Below, in pieces: positions 8,106 through 17,425 of a stretch of 64,000 bases of DNA. This stretch comes from an uncultured Rikenellaceae bacterium (GTDB taxonomy: Bacteria; Bacteroidota; Bacteroidia; Bacteroidales; Rikenellaceae). The stretch covers positions 185,843 through 249,842 of the forward strand of contig CAJTLO010000001.1 in assembly GCA_910577285.1 (NCBI GenBank). The letters are read 5' to 3'. Every line of letters begins with the position of its first letter. Positions within the stretch are counted from its first letter, which is position 1. The notes below the pieces were generated by a model. The model ran no database searches. It was not told where the DNA came from and saw nothing but the letters and a program-made list of their open reading frames with translations. A program made the position numbers and the translations under genes.

Positions 8106-9647
8106 ATGAAAGCATTCAAATGTCTGAGTCATGTGCTGATGGCAGCCTCGCTGTTGCTTACGGCATGCGGCGGACCTGGTAACGGACCCGCTCCGGCTCC
8201 GGAAAAGAAACTCATGTTGTCGGTGGACAAGAGTTCCATCATGTCCGACGGGCGCGATAAGGCTACCTTTAACGTAAAATACGGTACGGAAGAGAAGAGC
8301 ATCGACGTCACTTCCGATGCGGTAATCAAGAGCGGTGCTGCAGAACTCAAGGGCTTCACCTTCACGAGCACGACCCCCGATACCTATACTTTCACCGCGA
8401 CCTACGTGATTCCGGATACGAAGGAGACCGTAACGTCGAACGAGGTGACCGTAACGGTATCCTCCCTCACGCTGGAGGTGGATGCCGAGACGATCCTCAG
8501 CAACGGCCTCGGTAAGGCTATCTTCAAAGTCTCCTACGAAGGGGAGGAGGTGACGGCAACCTCCGTGATCACGAACCTGACCCTCGATCAGGCCTACGAG
8601 CAGGGCGTAAACGAATTCGTGTCGCCGAACTATGTGGGCGAATTCGAATTCAGCGCGAAATACCGCAACCTGACCTCGAACACGGTGAAGGTAACGGTAG
8701 AGGCTGCGCCGACTCCGGAACTTCGTCTGGTGGTGGACAAGGCTCGCCTGAAATCGGGCGAAACCGCTACGTTCACCGTATTGGACAAGGGGAACGATGT
8801 GACCTCTTCGGCGACGATCAAGAACGTGACCGCCGGCAGCGATCTCAGCGGTAACTCGTTCACCATGGGTTCGGAGAAGAAGGTGGAGTTCGTAGCCGAA
8901 TACGACGGCAGGAACTCGCAGACGCTCAGCGTCGGTTCGGGCAACTTCCATAAGAATGTGATGGCCCTCAAGTTTACGAGCATCAAGTGCTCTTACTGCG
9001 CATCGATGGCCACTGCTCTGGAAAAGGCCGGCGAGTCGTTCCCCGACAGGATCGTCGAGGTGGCCGTACACCATCCCAAGATGGGTAGCGACCCCATGAT
9101 TCCCGCCAACATCAGTGAGTTCGATGCCTATTTCCCGCATCCCCAGGCCAACGGTATTCCGATGACCTACTACGATATGACCGAACTGTCGGCAGGTGCC
9201 GAATCGGCTTCGGCAATTCTCGGAAAGGTGAAACCCCTTGCCCGGAGTGTGGCCGGCGTTGGTATCGCAGCCGATGCGAAGGCGACCGGCTCGGAGGTCG
9301 AGATCAACGTGGATGTGACGGCAGCCCTTTCCAACGACTACTACCTGGCGGTCATGCTGCTCGAGAACGGTATCATCCACGAACAGGCCGGCTCCAGCAA
9401 CAAGAACTATGTGCATAACCACACGCTGCGCGAAACCCTCAGCGAAACCATCTTCGGCGATTCGCTCGGTACCCTGACCGAAGGTCAGACGGTGAACAAG
9501 ACCTATTCGTTCACGGCCGATTCCGCATACAAACTGGATAACTGCTCCGTCGTATGCTATGTTTGCACCAAGTCCGGTGAGGTGTGGAGCGTATCCAACA
9601 TCGTATCCTTCCCGCTGGGAGGTTGGGCAGACTACTCCTTTGAATAA
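8106..9647 (+). CDS. Omp28-like lipoprotein: three Ig-like domains plus thioredoxin-like domain (CSYC)
   Basis: 513 aa. Lipobox LLTAC (C21). Three repeated Ig-like (BACON/invasin-like) modules of about 80 residues span roughly 35-118, 120-200 and 205-277; each opens with a LxVDKxxI-type strand. From about 283 a thioredoxin-like domain begins with KNVMALKF and the redox pair C295-SY-C298. The C-terminal 110 residues form a further beta domain ending with a conserved-looking NCSVVCYVCTKSGEVWSVSN. The architecture fits Omp28-related outer-membrane lipoproteins. It is 46 bases after the DUF6029 gene with no terminator between, so [15 protein letters not shown] is likely. A surface or periplasmic thiol role is inferred from CxxC. 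Confidence 0.85.
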   Translation: MKAFKCLSHVLMAASLLLTACGGPGNGPAPAPEKKLMLSVDKSSIMSDGRDKATFNVKYGTEEKSIDVTSDAVIKSGAAELKGFTFTSTTPDTYTFTATYVIPDTKETVTSNEVTVTVSSLTLEVDAETILSNGLGKAIFKVSYEGEEVTATSVITNLTLDQAYEQGVNEFVSPNYVGEFEFSAKYRNLTSNTVKVTVEAAPTPELRLVVDKARLKSGETATFTVLDKGNDVTSSATIKNVTAGSDLSGNSFTMGSEKKVEFVAEYDGRNSQTLSVGSGNFHKNVMALKFTSIKCSYCASMATALEKAGESFPDRIVEVAVHHPKMGSDPMIPANISEFDAYFPHPQANGIPMTYYDMTELSAGAESASAILGKVKPLARSVAGVGIAADAKATGSEVEINVDVTAALSNDYYLAVMLLENGIIHEQAGSSNKNYVHNHTLRETLSETIFGDSLGTLTEGQTVNKTYSFTADSAYKLDNCSVVCYVCTKSGEVWSVSNIVSFPLGGWADYSFE

Positions 9648-9671
9648 CCCGTAGCGGTTGTTTTTCCCCAT

Positions 9672-9700
9672 GAAACTGCACCATCGAATGGTGCAGTTTC
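9672..9700 (+). terminator. Hairpin terminator
   Basis: Perfect 13-base arms (GAAACTGCACCAT) around a three-base loop, 25 bases after the stop codon. There is no T tract, so it may attenuate rather than fully stop [13 protein letters not shown] into the paralogue downstream. Confidence 0.6.
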
Positions 9701-9784
9701 TATGAAGGGAAGAGGGGTGTGTTGGTAACACCAAGATTCGTTAAATGTCTATTTTCTTACAGGTTTAAATAAAACAAATTCGTT

Positions 9785-11293
9785 ATGAAGAGCATGAAAT
9801 ATTTCGGTTATGCGCTTTGTGCGGCAGCGGTGGCGTTCGCTTCCTGTACACCCAATCCGGTGGAGGAAGAGAAAAAGCTGCAACTGGCGGCAGACCGCAC
9901 GGAGATTACCGCCGACGGTACCGAGAAGGTAACGTTTACGGTGAAATTCGGTAATGAGGATGTGACTGCTTCGGCAGAGATCCGCAATGCAGCTACGGAA
10001 CAGGCGATCGAAGGAAACGTTTTCTCGACCGATACCCCCGGCGATTATGAATTCGTGGCATCCTACGACGGCAAAGAGTCCGACAAAGTGACCGTGAAGG
10101 CGGTGCCCGTTTCCGGACTCCTCCTTTCGGTAGACAAGGAATCCATTGTCAACAACGGGGAGGATGCGGCAACGTTCACCGTCTCTTTCGAAGGCAAGGA
10201 TGTAACGGCTTCGTCCGTTATCGTCGATCTGACCAACGGCCAGCGCTGGAACCAGGGAGAGCGCGTATTCGTGTCGAGGACATCGGGCGAGTATGAGTTC
10301 AAGGCTTCCTACGACGGCATGAGCTCCAATACGGTCGGCGTAGCTGTGGGGGCCGAGGCCCTCAATCCGCTCGTGCTTACGGCTACCAAACCGCGTATCG
10401 CGGCCGACGGTACCGATGCCACCTCGTTTGTGGTGAACTACGAAGGTGCGGACGTTACCGCTCAGGCAAAGATCAAGAATCTCTCCACGGGCGAATATCT
10501 CGAGGCAGACACTTTCTCTTACAGCGGCGACCTGGAGGTCGTAGAGTTTCAGGCGGAGTACGAGGGGGCTGTTTCCAACCCCATCAACATCGGTTTCGGT
10601 GCTTTCTATAAGAACGTACTGCTGTTCCGTTTCACGGGAACCTGGTGCGGGCCCTGCACGGCTTTCTCTTCCGTGTTGAGCGCGGCTCTGGAGAGCTACC
10701 CCGACCGTACGGTGCAGGTGGCCATCCATAAGAACGATGCGTATACTCCGAACAGCTACGGGCAGTTCGCTTCCTATTTCGCAGAGGCGGCCGTGCCGGC
10801 CATCTATCTGGACTTCGATGCGAACGGTCCCGGTGCGGCTACCGCGGGTATGACCGCAGCCAATGTGGTGGAGACCATCAAGAACTACGAGACTCTGGGA
10901 GCCAAGGCGGGTATCGCGATGGCTGCGACTGTCGATGCCGAGCGTCAGGTGACCGTGCAGGTGCGCGTAACGCCGAGTGCTACGGATTCCTATCTGTTGG
11001 GCGTCATGCTGCTCGAAGACGGCATCGAAGGTCCTCAGAATGGTACCAGCAAATACATTCACGACAATACGCTGCGTGTACTGGCTACCCCGATGGGAGG
11101 CGTCGAGCTGGGCGAGGTGGCCGAGAATACCGAGGTCGTGCAGGAGTTTACTTTCAGCCTGCAGGGATACACGGATAATTGCCGGATCGTGGCTTATGTG
11201 AATACGGTCGACGGCGATGCGTATTCGACTACCAACGCGGCTTCCTGTCCGGTGAACGGCCGTACGGACTACCGTTTTGCTCGGACCAGGTAA
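9785..11293 (+). CDS. Omp28-like lipoprotein, paralogue with CGPC thioredoxin motif
   Basis: 502 aa paralogue of the preceding gene. Cys21 follows a lipoprotein signal (AFASC). Three Ig-like modules (about 32-107, 110-188, 195-270) precede a thioredoxin-like domain that opens with KNVLLFRFTGTWCGPC; C288 and C291 form the canonical thioredoxin pair, unlike CSYC in the neighbour. The C-terminal domain ends with DNCRIVAYVNTVDGDAYSTTN, parallel to the first copy. The pair looks like a tandem duplication with divergence of the redox centre. A strong hairpin follows. Targets are unknown. Confidence 0.85.
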   Translation: MKSMKYFGYALCAAAVAFASCTPNPVEEEKKLQLAADRTEITADGTEKVTFTVKFGNEDVTASAEIRNAATEQAIEGNVFSTDTPGDYEFVASYDGKESDKVTVKAVPVSGLLLSVDKESIVNNGEDAATFTVSFEGKDVTASSVIVDLTNGQRWNQGERVFVSRTSGEYEFKASYDGMSSNTVGVAVGAEALNPLVLTATKPRIAADGTDATSFVVNYEGADVTAQAKIKNLSTGEYLEADTFSYSGDLEVVEFQAEYEGAVSNPINIGFGAFYKNVLLFRFTGTWCGPCTAFSSVLSAALESYPDRTVQVAIHKNDAYTPNSYGQFASYFAEAAVPAIYLDFDANGPGAATAGMTAANVVETIKNYETLGAKAGIAMAATVDAERQVTVQVRVTPSATDSYLLGVMLLEDGIEGPQNGTSKYIHDNTLRVLATPMGGVELGEVAENTEVVQEFTFSLQGYTDNCRIVAYVNTVDGDAYSTTNAASCPVNGRTDYRFARTR

Positions 11294-11329
11294 CCGTTTC
11301 GGACGGTCGGAAAGACTGCCGGTTTAACA

Positions 11330-11364
11330 AAGAGGGAGAGCGCTCGCAAAGCGCTCTCCCTCTT
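11330..11364 (+). terminator. Hairpin terminator
   Basis: Fifteen-base perfect arms (AAGAGGGAGAGCGCT) with a five-base loop, about 35 bases after the stop codon. Confidence 0.75.
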
Positions 11365-11547
11365 GTTTCGTATCGTAGGGAAGCTGTTCCGGCAGCTCCG
11401 ATGGGCGTGTATCAGTAACGGGTTTTTCGAGCCTTCGTTGTCCGTGCCGGCTTGCGGGGCATCTGCTCTTTTTCGGGCGGAGCCGGGGCCTGCGGTGCGG
11501 GGGCTGTAGCCGGTCTTTTCGCAGTCCGGGCCGGCTGGGCGGGGCAT

Positions 11548-12942
11548 CTACTCTTTTGCGGGCGGAGTCGGGGCCTGCGGTGCGGGGGCTGCGGCCGGTC
11601 TTTTCGCGGCCAGCAGGGAGTGCCACGGGATGCCGTCGATGGAATCGATGTCGACCTTGCCCGACTCGACGAATCCGCTGATGAGCGTGTCGCGTGCGTC
11701 GGAGTTCTGGAACGGATAGAGTTCGAAGGCCGGCAGTACGGCGACGAAGTGTTCCATGATTTCGGATTGGATCGATTCGTAGCTCGTCCAGTTTTTGTTG
11801 GCCGAGAAACAGTAAATCTGTACGGGGAGCCCGTTGCCTGTCGGGGCGAGTGTGCGTACCATCAGCAGCAGTTCCTTGTTGATGGCAGGGTGGCGGCTCA
11901 GGTAGATCGCCATGTAGGCACGCAGCAGGCCGAGGTTCGTGTCGATGGTACCGTTGACCAGTCCTGCCGGGTTGTCGGTGTTGACCGTCTTGCCTGCTGC
12001 GGCCTGTTGTTGTTTCTCGGTAATGAACTTTCCCAGATCGGCATCGAATGCCTTCATCCGTTCCAGAAAGTCGGACGTGCAGGGTTTGATATAGTCGAGC
12101 TTGAGGACATATTCGCGCATGATGCGCCGTCCGCCCGAGTCGCTCATGCCGCGCCAGTTGATGAAGGAGTCCGACACCAGCGAGTAGGGCGGGACGGTGA
12201 CGATCGTATTGTCGAAGTTCTGTACTTTGACGGTGGTCAGCGTAATGTCGGTCACGATGCCGTTGACGTTGTTGCCCGGCATCTCGATCCAGTCGTCCAG
12301 TCGTACCATGTCGTTTTCCGATATGAGGACGCCTGCCACGAATCCCAGAATGGTGTCCTTGAATATCAGCATCAGCACCGCCGTGAAGGCTCCCAGTCCC
12401 GTGATGAGGTTGAGCGGGGATTTGTTGATGAGGATGGATATGACGGCGATGGCACCGATGCAGAAGACGATCACCTGCAACAGTTGGATGAAGCCCTTCA
12501 TCGGGCGGTTCTGGAGCTCTTTTTTGCTCCGCAGCGCATCGCCCGCCGTGTTCAGGGCGGCGTTTACGGAGAGGATCACAGCGATGCAGAAGTATATCCA
12601 GGTGATCTTGTCGCTGAGGATGAACCAGTGGGACTGTTTGTCGAACGCGACGGGCAGGAGCGCCGAGATGATGAGCGGGGGGATGATGGCGGTAAGTTTG
12701 CGCAGTACGCCGTAGCGGGCGATGGAGCTGAGGAAATCTACGTGCCTGCGTTTGAGTATCCGTCGGGTGATGCGTACGATGATCGCGTGCACGATGGCTG
12801 CGACCAGTACTGCAATGACGAGGATGATGATCAGAAAGAGAATCTCGTCCAGCGTATCGAGCATCCGGGTCGGAATCCCGATCCAGGAGAGAAAATCCTT
12901 GATGGTATTCAGGAGGGTTTGGGCGATTTTGTTCGTATTCAT
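11548..12942 (-). CDS. MscS-family mechanosensitive channel (YbdG-like)
   Basis: 464 aa from the ATG at 12942; a longer upstream frame lacks membrane-protein character. N-terminal hydrophobic segments lie near residues 25-50, 70-90, 105-125 and 145-170, followed by the MscS core (LITGLGAFTAVLMLIFKDTILGFVAG) and the beta domain beginning DDWIEMPGNNVNGIVTDI. The long beta domain with an inserted region and length above 400 aa is like E. coli YbdG rather than small MscS. The C-terminus is an Ala/Pro-rich tail. It should gate on membrane tension and relieve hypo-osmotic stress. It stands alone on the minus strand. Confidence 0.88.
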   Translation of the reverse strand: MNTNKIAQTLLNTIKDFLSWIGIPTRMLDTLDEILFLIIILVIAVLVAAIVHAIIVRITRRILKRRHVDFLSSIARYGVLRKLTAIIPPLIISALLPVAFDKQSHWFILSDKITWIYFCIAVILSVNAALNTAGDALRSKKELQNRPMKGFIQLLQVIVFCIGAIAVISILINKSPLNLITGLGAFTAVLMLIFKDTILGFVAGVLISENDMVRLDDWIEMPGNNVNGIVTDITLTTVKVQNFDNTIVTVPPYSLVSDSFINWRGMSDSGGRRIMREYVLKLDYIKPCTSDFLERMKAFDADLGKFITEKQQQAAAGKTVNTDNPAGLVNGTIDTNLGLLRAYMAIYLSRHPAINKELLLMVRTLAPTGNGLPVQIYCFSANKNWTSYESIQSEIMEHFVAVLPAFELYPFQNSDARDTLISGFVESGKVDIDSIDGIPWHSLLAAKRPAAAPAPQAPTPPAKE

Positions 12943-13308
12943 GGCGACACAGTTAGGGCGATGGCCGGAGGAGGCGGTGCACGATCGGTGTTTTGCCGGT
13001 GGCCCGGTGGCCGTGTCTCGCAAATTTCCGCTCCGGAAACGATAAGTCGTTGTCGTTCTTCGGGGTTGAAAACAAAAAACATGCCTGAAGGGCGGTGGCG
13101 TGCGCAACCTGGGGAATCCGCCCGCCGGTGCGGCCGGCGGATGGAATCAGAGAGGAGGCATTGCGGGGGCCGGGCGTGCGGGTTTCCGCGACACAGGGGA
13201 GGCCCGGCAGAGAGCGGGGGCTCGGAGAGGGAAGGAGTTGCGGGCGGCTTCTTGTTCTTCGCAGCAGACAGGAGGCCGGGGCGGGGAAGACGGCGGGGCG
13301 TGTCGATG
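12943..13308. other. Intergenic, no gene seen
   Basis: GC-rich stretch between the MscS start and the tRNA terminator. It should contain the MscS promoter, but no clear CAAAnnTA element was recognised. Confidence 0.4.
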
Positions 13309-13354
13309 AAAAAAAGGAACCCTCCTCGGGAAAAGTTCTTCCTGAGGAGGGTTC
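13309..13354 (-). terminator. Terminator of the tRNA-Pro gene
   Basis: Read on the minus strand: 11-base arms (GAACCCTCCTC/GAGGAGGGTTC at 13317-13327 and 13344-13354) followed by a T7 tract. It lies immediately after the tRNA 3' end. Confidence 0.85.
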
Positions 13355-13358
13355 GGTG

Positions 13359-13433
13359 TCGGGGTAGCGGGATTCGAACCCACGACCCCCTGCTCCCAAA
13401 GCAGGTGCGCTAACCGGACTGCGCTACACCCCG
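13359..13433 (-). tRNA. tRNA-Pro (anticodon TGG)
   Basis: 75-nt cloverleaf on the minus strand. Acceptor CGGGGTG pairs with TACCCCG (last pair G-T). The anticodon stem CCTGC/GCAGG encloses TTTGGGA, giving anticodon TGG, proline. The T arm is GTGGG-TTCGAAT-CCCGC. Discriminator is A and CCA is not encoded. The gene has a consensus promoter 42 bases upstream and a strong terminator downstream, so it is a single-gene [10 protein letters not shown]. Confidence 0.95.
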
Positions 13434-13474
13434 TTGCTTCGGCCGATCCGTCGTACGGACCCGCAAAGACGGTG

Positions 13475-13505
13475 CAAATATAGGGGATTTTTCGTGAACT
13501 TCAAA
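13475..13505 (-). promoter_or_regulatory. Promoter of tRNA-Pro
   Basis: On the minus strand TTTG (13502-13505), 19-base spacer, TATATTTG (13475-13482): an exact match to the Bacteroidetes TTTG/TAnnTTTG consensus. Confidence 0.8.
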
Positions 13506-13518
13506 TTACGGGTTGTTC

Positions 13519-14205
13519 TTAGCGTTTGTGGGCGGCCACCGCCAGCAGGATACCGAGAATCACGCCCAGCAGGGCGGCGAAGAGTACCCGGACGTCGCCG
13601 GGCAACAGGAAGGTGATGGTGTGGGCGGGGTACCAGAAGAGCGGAATTGTCTTTTTGAACACGAAGTTCCATTGGCGGTGCCAGTCCAGGCCTGCGAGGA
13701 TGTCGCCCATACGAAGCGGGGTGAAGAAACCCCGAAGCGTTCCCCCTGTGGCGAGGATGTGGGTGTCGGTCACTTTGTGGAGCGTCATGAACACGGGGGC
13801 GAAGATGCTGTTCATGGCAACCGAGATGCAGCATGCGACGAAGACCTTCCGCCACGACAGCGGAAGAGCCATGGCGGCCGGAGCGTCGTTCATGCCGAGC
13901 GAGGCGAGAAAGGCCGGAACTCCGGTGGCGAAGATCGTCATGGCCATGCTGATGCCCATGCCGAGCAGGCCCCATACCAGCGCCCGCGGAACGATGCCGA
14001 ATCCCGGACGGTTGTATACCCCGTGGGTGATCCGCAGACCGATGCACTCACCGAAGGTGGAGAGAATGGCGAACTTGATGAAACTCATCACCATGCCGTG
14101 TTCGGCATTGAAGGTTTCGTAGCGGTCGTAAACCGAGGGAAAGATGAAAAAGGGAGCCAGTAGGGCCAGGGCGCAGAGGATGACGAGCAGGTCTTTTTTC
14201 TTCAT
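13519..14205 (-). CDS. Integral membrane protein of unknown function
   Basis: 228 aa from MKKKDLLV at 14205; the 17 codons before it look like leader. Hydrophobic stretches near residues 5-25, 40-60, 75-95, 110-135 and 205-225 suggest five or six membrane segments. No transporter or enzyme motif was recognised, although conserved-looking polar segments (FGECIGLRITHGVYNR, GMNDAPAAMALPLSWRK) occur between helices. It is a single gene between tRNA-Pro and the antiporter. No function is proposed. Confidence 0.7.
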   Translation of the reverse strand: MKKKDLLVILCALALLAPFFIFPSVYDRYETFNAEHGMVMSFIKFAILSTFGECIGLRITHGVYNRPGFGIVPRALVWGLLGMGISMAMTIFATGVPAFLASLGMNDAPAAMALPLSWRKVFVACCISVAMNSIFAPVFMTLHKVTDTHILATGGTLRGFFTPLRMGDILAGLDWHRQWNFVFKKTIPLFWYPAHTITFLLPGDVRVLFAALLGVILGILLAVAAHKR

Positions 14206-14255
14206 GTGATCGGGTTCGATGAAGGCGTGCATCCCCGAAGGGGGATTTGCCTGCA

Positions 14256-14263
14256 CAAATTTA
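14256..14263 (-). promoter_or_regulatory. Possible -7 element for the membrane-protein gene
   Basis: TAAATTTG on the minus strand fits TAnnTTTG and lies about 50 bases before the ATG at 14205. No good upstream TTTG at the right spacing was seen. Confidence 0.4.
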
Positions 14264-14613
14264 GCAAAATAATTCGGGTCGTCCGTTTTTGCCGGAGAGT
14301 TGGGCCGGGAGGCATCTCAATGTTTCGTCGTGCGGTACTGACGGCAATCCGTCGAAGCGGTGGAGAGGCGGGCCGTGCCGGTGTTCCAACCGTCCGACAA
14401 CCACTGCCGTTGCGATGCAGCAGAGGAGAGGGAAGGGAAGGAGGAGAGCGCCCCGGCTGCGTATGGGGTTTCGTCCCGCAGTCCGGTTCCGCAGGGCGGG
14501 CGGCGGATTTTCATGCCTCGAATCGAATGGGAAAGGCTGCCGCGGCCGGCATGCCGGCAGGGAGAACCGTTCGTCTTTGTCGGCCGGAGTAGGGCGGCCG
14601 GGCCGGGTAAAAG
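14264..14613. other. Intergenic, no gene seen
   Basis: GC-rich spacer of about 350 bases between a promoter element and the antiporter terminator. No gene or RNA structure was recognised. Confidence 0.4.
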
Positions 14614-14655
14614 TTGCTCAGGGTACGGGACGCATGCGTCCCGTACCCTGAGCAA
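14614..14655 (-). terminator. Loopless palindromic terminator of the antiporter gene
   Basis: A perfect 42-base palindrome (21-base arms, no spacer) beginning TTGCTCAGGGTACGGGACGC. On the minus strand it follows the antiporter stop by 17 bases and is followed by CTTTT. Confidence 0.75.
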
Positions 14656-14672
14656 TGGTTGGTCGAAGGGGG

Positions 14673-16820
14673 CTACTTCGCCTTGAGCGCTTTGGAGATA
14701 CTCTTGCCGATGCCCTCGAACTTGTTGAAGTTGGGCAGCAGGGAGGCGTTGAGCAGGTCCCGGTTCTCGCTTTCGTCCGTGAGGGTATGGATCGGATAGA
14801 TCAGGATGAAGTTGCGGTCGGGGAAGTATTTCGACATGTAGTTGGGAATCTTCTTCATGCCGGATTGGAACGAGGGCAGTCCCTTGTAGCTCATGACGGC
14901 GATGAGTCCGTCGTCGGGCTGCATGTCCCGGGCGATGATGAGGAAGTCGTCCCAGTCGTCGAAGGGACGGAACTCCGCCTCGATGGGGTTGTCCTTTTGG
15001 ATGTCCTGCAGGATGTCGAGCGTCTTCTTCGTACCGTAGAACAACAGGCGCCCGCCCGTGTTCTGGGCAAGGTTCCATATCCGGATCACCCACAACGGGA
15101 AGCCGAGCTCCTCTTCGGCGTTCTCCGGAATGACCACGATGTAGCGCTTGACGGTCGCCACGGGTTGTACGGGCCGGTAGATGTAGGTCGTAACGTTGCT
15201 GCTGCTCAGAATGCGTTCGGTGGTGTGGCCGAGGAACGATTCCGAGAACTCTTTCTTTTCGTGCAGCCCCAGTACGAGGTCCGTCACTTTGTTCTCCTTG
15301 ATAACGCTCACGATCGCGTTCGGTACGTTGACGTCGTACCGGAGCAGCGTATTGAGCTGTATGTCGGCCGAGGCTGCCGTCTGTTGCGCTCTTTCGAGTA
15401 TCTTATGCGATTTTCCGTCGGCGTTGGGGTCCGACTCCTGGTTGTTGATGACGTTCAGCGCATAGACCCCGGTCTGACTCTCTTTCCGTTTGAAGAGGAT
15501 GCTCAGGTTGATGAGTTCGTCGGTATTTTCGGAGTCTTTGAGCGGGATGAGGATGTTTTCGCGGAACCGCCCCTCCTTTTTGTTGTCGGCGATGGATTCG
15601 CTGAGCGAGATGTTGCGTGCGCCCCGCTGTGCCGCGAACGAAGCGATGGTGCAGGTGACGAGAATCATCACGATGGTACCGTTGAGCACGCTGTCGTTCA
15701 GCAGTCGGATGGGTTCGCCTGCGGCGGTTTCGCCGATAATGACGTTGTAGCCCACGGTTACGGCGGCGAGGGTCGCGGCGGCCTGTGCGTTGCTCAGGCC
15801 GAAGATGACGCGCCGTTCGTCCGCAGAGTATTTGAACGATTTCTGCGTGAAGAGTGCCGCGAGGTATTTGGCCAGGATGGCGATACCGGTCATGACGGCC
15901 GCCACCGTGATGGTCTCGAAGTCGCGGAAAAAGGCCCGGTAGTCGACCAGCATGCCCACGCTGATGAGGAAGAACGGAATGAAGATGGCATTGCCTACGA
16001 ACTCCACGCGGTTCATCAGCGAGGAGGTGGACGGGATCAGCTTGTTGAGCGCGAGCCCCGTGAGGAAGGCGCCGATGATCCCCTCCACGCCGGCCAGCTC
16101 GGCCAGAACGGCACCCAGAAACACGAGGGCCAGCACGAAGATGTATTGCGCAACGCTCTCTTTTACCCTTTTGAAAAACCATCGGGCGAGGATGGGGAAG
16201 AGAAAAATGACGATGCAGCCGAAAACGACCACCGATATGCCGAGCTGTGCCCAGAAGTGGGGATCGACCTCTCCGGTTGCCAGGCCCACGATGACGGCCA
16301 GTACGAGCAGCGAGAGGGTATCGGTAATGATCGTACCTCCTACGGCCACGGTGACGGCCCGGTTTTTCGTGATGCCGTATTTGCTGATGATGGGGTAGGC
16401 GATGAGGGTGTGCGAGGCGAACATGCTGGCCAGCAGTACCGAGGACTCCATGGAGAAGTTGAGGCCGTAGAAGCCGGCCAGAATACCGAGCGCCATGGGA
16501 ATCAGAAACGTGTAGGTACCGAAAAGCAGACTTCGGGAGCTGTTGCGCCGGAAATCGCCCAGGTCTATCTCGAGGCCTGCGAGAAACATGATGTAGAGCA
16601 GACCGGCCGTACCGGAGAGGATGATGCTGCTGTCGCGCTCCATCAGGTTGATGCCGTAGGGGCCGATGACCGCCCCGGCGATGATGAGTCCGAGGATGGG
16701 CGGTATGCTGATTTTGTTCAGCAACAGGGGTGCGAGCAGAATGATCGTCAGGATGACGAAGAATTTCAATACCGGATCTGTCAGCGGTAACGTGATGTCG
16801 AGTATGGTCAACGGAAGCAT
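14673..16820 (-). CDS. Cation:proton antiporter (CPA2 type) with C-terminal stress-protein-like domain
   Basis: 715 aa. Residues about 10-410 form a Na+/H+ exchanger domain of the CPA2 kind, with about 12 hydrophobic segments and the motif FLAGLEIDLGDFRR typical of KefB/NapA-like carriers. The helix GVEGIIGAFLTGLALNK fits the family's unwound crossing helix. Residues about 420-715 are soluble and contain two UspA-like halves (FRENILIPLKDSENTDEL and KRYIVVIPENAEE). This fusion is common in Bacteroidetes. It exchanges Na+ or K+ for protons to hold pH and ion balance; the soluble tail probably regulates it. Single gene, closed by a long palindromic hairpin. Confidence 0.88.
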   Translation of the reverse strand: MLPLTILDITLPLTDPVLKFFVILTIILLAPLLLNKISIPPILGLIIAGAVIGPYGINLMERDSSIILSGTAGLLYIMFLAGLEIDLGDFRRNSSRSLLFGTYTFLIPMALGILAGFYGLNFSMESSVLLASMFASHTLIAYPIISKYGITKNRAVTVAVGGTIITDTLSLLVLAVIVGLATGEVDPHFWAQLGISVVVFGCIVIFLFPILARWFFKRVKESVAQYIFVLALVFLGAVLAELAGVEGIIGAFLTGLALNKLIPSTSSLMNRVEFVGNAIFIPFFLISVGMLVDYRAFFRDFETITVAAVMTGIAILAKYLAALFTQKSFKYSADERRVIFGLSNAQAAATLAAVTVGYNVIIGETAAGEPIRLLNDSVLNGTIVMILVTCTIASFAAQRGARNISLSESIADNKKEGRFRENILIPLKDSENTDELINLSILFKRKESQTGVYALNVINNQESDPNADGKSHKILERAQQTAASADIQLNTLLRYDVNVPNAIVSVIKENKVTDLVLGLHEKKEFSESFLGHTTERILSSSNVTTYIYRPVQPVATVKRYIVVIPENAEEELGFPLWVIRIWNLAQNTGGRLLFYGTKKTLDILQDIQKDNPIEAEFRPFDDWDDFLIIARDMQPDDGLIAVMSYKGLPSFQSGMKKIPNYMSKYFPDRNFILIYPIHTLTDESENRDLLNASLLPNFNKFEGIGKSISKALKAK

Positions 16821-17365
16821 CTGTAAATGGAATATTGCCTTGCCAAGTTAATCATTTCGCCGGAGATGTAGGAGCATGGGAACTCCCTTTTTTGTATCGG
16901 AAAGCATATTTTGTGCCACGGTGTGTCGTGCGGGCCTGACCGAGAGGGGCGGAGCGTTTGACGGGGAAGATTGCGGTAGCCTGCGGCACAGCGGGTGCCT
17001 TTCGTCGGATTGTCGGCGGGACTGTTGCTGGTCGGAGGCCGGGGCGTCCGCTCGTTTCCCGATTCCGTAGGAGCGGGAGCCGACCGTATCGGAATGGCGG
17101 TGCCGGATGGGAGGGGAAGAACGGTAACCGGTAGGATGGGCCTTACGAAAGGAAATCTTTAGGTGGAAGCCGAGGGATCGTGCCGCAGCCCTTTTCACGG
17201 CACCGGGCAATGTTATCCGTGTAGTCCCTCGGCGGGTCTTTTCTCGCAACGGCAGAGGAGAGGGCGCTCGCTGGTGCACGCTTTTTTCTCGGATGCTTTT
17301 GGTGTCCGTCGGTTTCGTCACTCCGTGCCGTTGCCGGGAGGCTCCGGGTGGTCGCTGCATGCTAT
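16821..17365. other. Intergenic, no gene seen
   Basis: About 545 GC-rich bases between the antiporter start and the DsbD terminator. No gene, RNA or repeat was recognised; only a weak minus-strand -7-like sequence near 16845. Confidence 0.4.
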
Positions 17366-17405
17366 GAAAAAAGAGGCTGTCCGGATAGGTCCGGACAGCC
17401 TCTTT
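17366..17405 (-). terminator. Terminator of dsbD
   Basis: Sixteen-base arms (AAAGAGGCTGTCCGGA and its complement) with a four-base loop. On the minus strand it is followed by a run of T residues (17367-17372 read as A6 on the plus strand). Confidence 0.85.
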
Positions 17406-17425
17406 GGTATCTGCTTGCGAGGGGA

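Noticed and set aside
14655..16790. A 711-codon open frame antisense to the antiporter
   Set aside because: Same reason: shadow of the antiporter reading frame, no family match.
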